From positions 1 to 10,703 of the forward strand of contig JAGRAG010000167.1 in assembly GCA_020435025.1 (NCBI GenBank): DNA of 10,703 nt. The letters run 5' to 3'. Under the pieces are notes generated by a model, which searched no databases, was not told the DNA's origin, and worked only from the letters and a program-made list of their open reading frames with translations. The DNA is from Bdellovibrionales bacterium (GTDB lineage Bacteria; Bdellovibrionota; Bdellovibrionia; Bdellovibrionales; UBA1609). The stretch's first letter is position 1. The number at the start of each line of letters is the position of its first letter. This document shows, in pieces, positions 7,462 to 10,703 of the stretch. Both the position numbers and the translations under genes were made by a program.

Positions 7462-9654
7462 TCACTCTTCAAAAGATTCTTCTTCATCTAAAAGAGAATC
7501 GACATCTTCCTCATTTGTTGCTGATTCTGGTTCCACTTCATCAGACTCTTCGAAATTCGTATCTTCTGCAACCTCTTCAAAAAAGGACCCCTCTGCTTCT
7601 CCTCCATCCTCATCGACGTACTCATCACTTCCTTCTTCGTCTTCATAGTCGTCTTCGCTATCCACATACTCTTCCTCTTCCCCATCCTCATATTCCTCAT
7701 CATCCGCCGATGACTCACCTTCCACACTAACACTCAAAGTCGCTTCCCCATCTTTACTCTTAGAATCGTAAGATGCCATAGGAGTTCCTAGTGCGCTGGC
7801 TCTCGGCAACAACTCTCCAAGGCCTGTTAAGTCTCCAATAGTGATTTCATCCCAGGCCTGTACAACTACGGCTGTCGCGTATTTTTTTGAAACATTCAAA
7901 ACTTTCAGCCAGCCAATCGGGCGAAGATTCTCTCTGACTTTAGAATATTCTCTGCGCAGCTTTCGATTTTCTCGAATGGCAAGGACTTGGCCAACAGCCA
8001 AACCATCTTCAGCTCCCCGATTCAAATAAGCGATCGATCCTTCTGTAAATAGCCGCATATTTGTGGCTTTGGATCCGCCAATGATCTGAGCGACAGTTCG
8101 ATTGCGCGGTCCCTCAAGGTTTACTAAATACCTCTCAATCTTTCCTTCCATAAGCTGTGAACCTGTTAGCACGGGCTCAATCATCTCCGTAATCAGTGCT
8201 CTGAAATGCTCGACAGGCTCTCGGTCACTTTCTTCCGAACGATCCAGTTTAGAGTAGTCTATCAACTTCAATACACCCTGAATTTGGTACTGGTACTCAT
8301 CTCCTTCCGACTTCATATTAGACGGAAACTTCAACAACCCTTGATTACGAACAACAAGTAAACTATCACCAACTCTTGCCACGCCAGCTTTGACTTTTAC
8401 ATAGACATACTGAAAAAGAGCAGCCACTTTATATCCCGTCTCAACCTCGGCTATTGAACCGACGGCCGGAATGCTTTGAGAATCAATAAAAGAACTTAGT
8501 GTGACTTCTGGAGTGAATACCGGCACCTTTCGTGAGATCACGGCCATCCCCGACTTTCCGTAAGTACTTTTCTTATCAATAGATCTTAAGATCGGCAAAC
8601 TGGGTGGCAGTTTCTTTACTACAGGAGCGCTCGTAAATGCTGGCGGAGGTATCTCTGGACCACTTTTGGCCTCCTCTTCTTTACGTGCACTTTTGGTCGA
8701 AGAAGCAACCCCTTCCCCGTCCTCATCTATAGAATCACCATTTAAATTTGAACCATCTCCCTCTGTCACAGTAAATGAGGGAGCCTCGCTTTCGTTTCCT
8801 AAGACAAATCCTATTGAGTGACCTTTCGAAATCAAATGGGGATTTCGGATTTTTGAATTTAAGGACCAAATTTTCGGCCAATAATTTCCATCTCCAAAGA
8901 AAATTTCACTGATTCCCCAAAGCGTGTCTCCCTCTGAAATTTGATAAATCTCTGCATCACGCCCGCCGAGTAAAGTTTTCCACTCCTCTTCAGCCGTAGG
9001 AGAAGAATGGAAGTTTAAATAAATACTGTGCAGCCGAGCCTCATACTCTAAATTGGGTCCCGAGTCTTCAAAAGTCTGTGGTGAACTCATGGTTTCAGCA
9101 ACTTCTGGAGCAGCTTCTTCCTCTGGGAAAAACTCTTGGTCACCTTCCTCTTCCACAACTGGTACACTTTCGTTAGGCACCGGCTCCACGGGAGGAGTTT
9201 CTTCTCCTAGGGCGTCTTGAAACTCTTCATCTGCTAACTCATCTTGTTGGATCTCGGTTTCTGATAGGGGCTCTAAAGATTCGCCTTCTGCGGGGAACTC
9301 TTCTTCGGCAAACTCTTCGTCAAACTCCTCTCCACTAAACTCCTCGTCAGCCACCTCTGGATCGGCAGACTCTTCTTCAACCTCATCATCCAAGCTCAAC
9401 TCATCATCAGAAGACTCTCCACCACTTTCGACGGACTCTTCTGAAAAATCGGAATCGGAATCGGAATCGGAATCGGAACCAAAGTTAAAATCGTCGCCAC
9501 TTTCAGCTTCTCCAGATAAATCCTCTGAAGACTCTCCCTCCAACTCAAAATCATCGATACTTTCTTGACCCCAGGCCGGTTGATGAAAAACGGGACCTTT
9601 TGACGAGAAACACAAAAGGCTAACCATTAAAAAAGTGAGAAGATATTTTATCAT
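7462..9654 (-). CDS. Exported acidic LysM protein with FlgT-C-like domain
   Basis: This 730-residue protein starts with a signal peptide (1-29, cleavage near AWG|QES). Residues 30-205 are extremely acidic, low in complexity and rich in Ser/Asp/Glu, with an (SD)5 run at 60-69 and EEF-type repeats at 102-120. A clear LysM domain follows at about 236-285 (YQISEGDTLWGIS, then YWPKIWSLN and NPHLISKG), a peptidoglycan-binding fold. A linker of Ser, Pro and charged residues leads to beta-rich segments at about 380-440 and 535-610. The latter (GSIAYLNRGAEDGLAVGQ ... TIGD) resembles the C-terminal domain of FlgT-type proteins; this is pattern-based and tentative. The last 80 residues are again almost entirely acidic. 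A Shine-Dalgarno AAGGA (complement of 9663-9667) sits eight bases before the ATG. The gene follows the TPR lipoprotein by 37 nt, so the two are probably one transcript. A periplasmic, cell-wall-anchored role is likely. Confidence 0.88.
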   Translation of the reverse strand: MIKYLLTFLMVSLLCFSSKGPVFHQPAWGQESIDDFELEGESSEDLSGEAESGDDFNFGSDSDSDSDSDFSEESVESGGESSDDELSLDDEVEEESADPEVADEEFSGEEFDEEFAEEEFPAEGESLEPLSETEIQQDELADEEFQDALGEETPPVEPVPNESVPVVEEEGDQEFFPEEEAAPEVAETMSSPQTFEDSGPNLEYEARLHSIYLNFHSSPTAEEEWKTLLGGRDAEIYQISEGDTLWGISEIFFGDGNYWPKIWSLNSKIRNPHLISKGHSIGFVLGNESEAPSFTVTEGDGSNLNGDSIDEDGEGVASSTKSARKEEEAKSGPEIPPPAFTSAPVVKKLPPSLPILRSIDKKSTYGKSGMAVISRKVPVFTPEVTLSSFIDSQSIPAVGSIAEVETGYKVAALFQYVYVKVKAGVARVGDSLLVVRNQGLLKFPSNMKSEGDEYQYQIQGVLKLIDYSKLDRSEESDREPVEHFRALITEMIEPVLTGSQLMEGKIERYLVNLEGPRNRTVAQIIGGSKATNMRLFTEGSIAYLNRGAEDGLAVGQVLAIRENRKLRREYSKVRENLRPIGWLKVLNVSKKYATAVVVQAWDEITIGDLTGLGELLPRASALGTPMASYDSKSKDGEATLSVSVEGESSADDEEYEDGEEEEYVDSEDDYEDEEGSDEYVDEDGGEAEGSFFEEVAEDTNFEESDEVEPESATNEEDVDSLLDEEESFEE
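9295..9350 (-). repeat. Degenerate EEF-coding repeats
   Basis: Within the acidic N-terminal region of the LysM protein, the coding strand repeats a GA(A/G)GA(A/G)TTT-like word. It gives four near-successive EEF units (residues about 102-120: DEEF, GEEF, DEEF, EEEF). The copies differ at wobble positions and in spacing, so this is an old, decayed repeat rather than a perfect tandem array. Confidence 0.55.
9449..9478. repeat. Hexanucleotide tandem repeat (TCGGAA)5
   Basis: Five perfect copies of TCGGAA occur on the plus strand (TTCCGA on the coding strand), encoding the Ser-Asp run at residues 60-69 of the LysM protein. The unit is six bases, so gain or loss of copies keeps the frame and only changes the length of the acidic linker. 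All copies are identical at the DNA level, including wobble positions, which indicates recent expansion by slippage. Confidence 0.93.
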
Positions 9655-9662
9655 GCAGAACG

Positions 9663-9667
9663 TCCTT
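9663..9667 (-). promoter_or_regulatory. Shine-Dalgarno of the LysM gene
   Basis: The minus strand reads AAGGA eight bases before the ATG at 9654, supporting this start and the signal peptide it implies. It lies in the 37-nt gap after the TPR lipoprotein gene. Confidence 0.7.
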
Positions 9668-9691
9668 GTTCCTTAGTTTGAATGATAACTA

Positions 9692-10366
9692 TTATTTGCT
9701 TAAACTATCTATATACCTTTGCGCTCGAACAGACTCTCGACTTCCCGGAAACTGTTGGATTACCTTTTGATAGAAAGTCTTTGCGGTCGGCAGAACTCGC
9801 AGACTTTCATAAGACTTTCCTTTCGCTAACAAAACCGAAGCCGTCCTTGTTGACTTTGGATAACGATTTAAGATTTCATCAAGCACTTTCAAAGCTTTTG
9901 CATGGAGTCCACTTTGCTGCATAAGATCGGCCTGCATAAACAGTGCGCGATCGATCAACTCACTATTCGGGTACTTGGTCGTTAACAACCGTGAAGTCTC
10001 AATCACTTTCGTAAGACTACCTGCCTGATAAAACTCCGCTAGCTTCTGATAAAGAAGGTCTTCACCAACATGCTGGCGAAGCCCTTTTCCTTTAGAAGGA
10101 GAAAGAACCGTCCGTCGATTTCGACTCCATTCCTTTTCATCGATTTCAGCGAGTTCTCTTAATACAATGTTTTCTTCTTTTAAGGCTTGAACCAGGCCTT
10201 TCTCTTCGGCCAACTGCTGTTGCAAAACACTCATCCGCTGTTGGTGTGTCTTCAGTGAGATCTTTTCTTCTCGTAAAGATGTCCTAGCGCAAGCCGCCAA
10301 ATTAACAAAAAGAAAAGACAGAAATACATATCTTATGAATTTTTGACGACGTCCTTGCAAATACAT
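9692..10366 (-). CDS. TPR lipoprotein, CpoB/YbgF-like architecture
   Basis: This 224-residue protein has a basic N-terminus, a hydrophobic core and a classic lipobox L-A-A-C, so Cys26 is the likely lipidation site. Residues about 34-80 form a charged, leucine-bearing coiled coil. After a short linker come about three tetratricopeptide repeats (roughly 102-134, 138-171, 175-208), with the typical Tyr-Pro or Phe-Pro-Gly/Asn-Ser endings (KYPNS, RYPKS, QFPGS). A coiled coil followed by TPRs is the layout of CpoB/YbgF, a periplasmic partner of the Tol-Pal system that coordinates cell-wall synthesis with outer-membrane constriction. CpoB itself is not usually a lipoprotein and no tol or pal genes are present, so an envelope scaffolding lipoprotein (BamD-like TPR fold) is an alternative. 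It is the first gene of the minus-strand cluster, preceded by GGAGG and a candidate promoter. Confidence 0.88.
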   Translation of the reverse strand: MYLQGRRQKFIRYVFLSFLFVNLAACARTSLREEKISLKTHQQRMSVLQQQLAEEKGLVQALKEENIVLRELAEIDEKEWSRNRRTVLSPSKGKGLRQHVGEDLLYQKLAEFYQAGSLTKVIETSRLLTTKYPNSELIDRALFMQADLMQQSGLHAKALKVLDEILNRYPKSTRTASVLLAKGKSYESLRVLPTAKTFYQKVIQQFPGSRESVRAQRYIDSLSK

Positions 10367-10370
10367 CCAT

Positions 10371-10375
10371 CCTCC
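10371..10375 (-). promoter_or_regulatory. Shine-Dalgarno of the TPR lipoprotein gene
   Basis: The minus strand reads GGAGG four bases before the ATG at 10366, a short but usable spacing. Another ATG at 10370 touches the Shine-Dalgarno and is in a different frame, so 10366 is the supported start. Confidence 0.65.
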
Positions 10376-10443
10376 ATTGACAGATCACAACAGTATTAGC
10401 CTACCAAAGTATGGCCAAAATGCGAACGCTTCTTATGAAATTC

Positions 10444-10471
10444 TTTATCTTTATAACGACTTAAATGTCAA
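10444..10471 (-). promoter_or_regulatory. Candidate sigma-70 promoter for the TPR-LysM cluster
   Basis: On the minus strand a perfect TTGACA -35 (complement of 10466-10471) is followed by a 16-base spacer and GATAAA (complement of 10444-10449), which matches four of six -10 positions. Transcription would start near 10437 and give a leader of about 70 nt before the ATG at 10366. The assignment is by consensus matching only. Confidence 0.45.
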
Positions 10472-10517
10472 AGACAGCAGAACTTTTCTGGAAACTTTCA
10501 TCACTTCCACCGATTTT

Positions 10518-10534
10518 TCCACAGACTTTGTGGA
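10518..10534. repeat. Inverted repeat TCCACA-N5-TGTGGA
   Basis: Perfect 6-bp arms flank a 5-base spacer between the divergent cluster promoter and the possible gene at 10604. The left arm lies in TTTTCCACA (10515-10523), which fits the relaxed DnaA-box pattern TTWTNCACA; the right arm, read on the other strand, gives CGATCCACA, two bases off TTATCCACA. It could be a regulator or DnaA site, but the region does not look like an origin. Confidence 0.35.
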
Positions 10535-10570
10535 TCGAAATCTAAAATTTCCTCTGGACCTTTGTCCCGG

Positions 10571-10594
10571 ACTAGCTTTCAGCGATTTGCTAGT
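10571..10594. repeat. Inverted repeat ACTAGC-N12-GCTAGT with T-rich tail
   Basis: Perfect 6-bp arms flank a 12-base spacer, followed by TTTCTT and then, nine bases after the right arm, an ATG at 10604. As RNA it could be a weak hairpin resembling a poor intrinsic terminator or 5'-leader structure; as DNA it could be an operator. The arms are short and the stem has moderate GC, so a strong terminator is unlikely. Confidence 0.3.
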
Positions 10595-10603
10595 TTTCTT
10601 AAC

Positions 10604-10703
10604 ATGCTTAACATATTGAAATTACATAATTTATATCCCATCTCGGCGAAGCAAATCGCTTCTCTTTTACAGAATCTGAAATCCGGCTTTCCGACTCAGG
10701 AGG
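10604..10703 (+). CDS. Possible start of a plus-strand gene (partial)
   Basis: An ATG at 10604 opens a frame that stays open to the window edge (33 codons). The peptide begins MLNILKLHNLYPISAKQ and continues with a leucine-rich helix-like segment, so it looks protein-like, but I cannot assign a family. No Shine-Dalgarno is visible upstream, and the same frame is open well before the ATG with unconvincing composition. The true start may be elsewhere, or the frame may not be used. If real, the gene diverges from the TPR lipoprotein with about 237 bp between starts. Confidence 0.35.
   Translation, partial: MLNILKLHNLYPISAKQIASLLQNLKSGFPTQE

Noticed and set aside
7455..7730. Plus-strand open frames of 91 and 63 codons rich in Leu/His/Pro or Ser
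   Set aside because: They are antisense readings of the acidic GAA/GAG/GAT-rich tail of the LysM gene, and their low complexity comes from that codon bias.
10515..10540. Replication origin based on DnaA-box-like words
   Set aside because: Only one acceptable box and one two-mismatch box are seen, with no cluster, no strongly AT-rich unwinding element and no dnaA or dnaN nearby.
10377..10619. 80-codon plus-strand frame starting at TTG
   Set aside because: It starts at a weak codon inside the Shine-Dalgarno region of the divergent TPR gene, lacks its own ribosome site, and overlaps the candidate promoter and both inverted repeats.

Overview
The window reads like a chromosomal segment of a Gram-negative bacterium with moderate to low GC. 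The density of secreted proteins and lipoproteins, and the TPR lipoprotein – LysM protein – DprA gene order, suggest Bdellovibrionota or a related deltaproteobacterial lineage. That assignment is inferred from style and gene content; no rRNA or other phylogenetic marker is present. There are no tRNAs, rRNAs, CRISPR arrays, insertion sequences or phage genes.

Layout: (1) Bases 1-57 hold a probable C-terminal tail of an upstream plus-strand gene. (2) A plus-strand pair follows: an unrecognised lipoprotein (117-1154) and, 4 nt later, a class II glutamine amidotransferase of the YafJ type (1159-2025). (3) A very large unrecognised exported protein of about 1030 residues lies convergent on the minus strand (2033-5125). 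(4) A divergent intergenic region of about 217 bp (5126-5342) carries a 12-bp perfect palindrome and several TCGAA-type elements. (5) A second unrecognised lipoprotein with a helical C-terminal half lies on the plus strand (5343-6491). (6) A minus-strand cluster is transcribed from about 10437 down to 6478: a coiled-coil/TPR lipoprotein, a 730-residue exported acidic LysM protein, and DprA. The dprA 3' end overlaps the lipoprotein gene by 14 bp. (7) A right-hand intergenic region has a candidate promoter for the cluster and two inverted repeats. A possible plus-strand gene start at 10604 runs off the window.

Only DprA (single-stranded DNA handling, RecA loading) and the amidotransferase have functions assignable by family. 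The others appear to act in the cell envelope: two lipoproteins, a CpoB/YbgF-like TPR lipoprotein, a peptidoglycan-binding LysM protein and a large periplasmic or secreted protein. The TPR and LysM genes are 37 nt apart with a good Shine-Dalgarno between them, so they are probably co-transcribed. dprA, 129 nt further on, may be in the same transcript. The most unusual features are an in-frame hexanucleotide tandem repeat in the LysM gene, its acidic tails on both sides of the folded core, two departures from usual DprA motifs, and the orphan exported protein with all its cysteines in the first 40 percent. I found no clear evidence of a new defence or mobile system.
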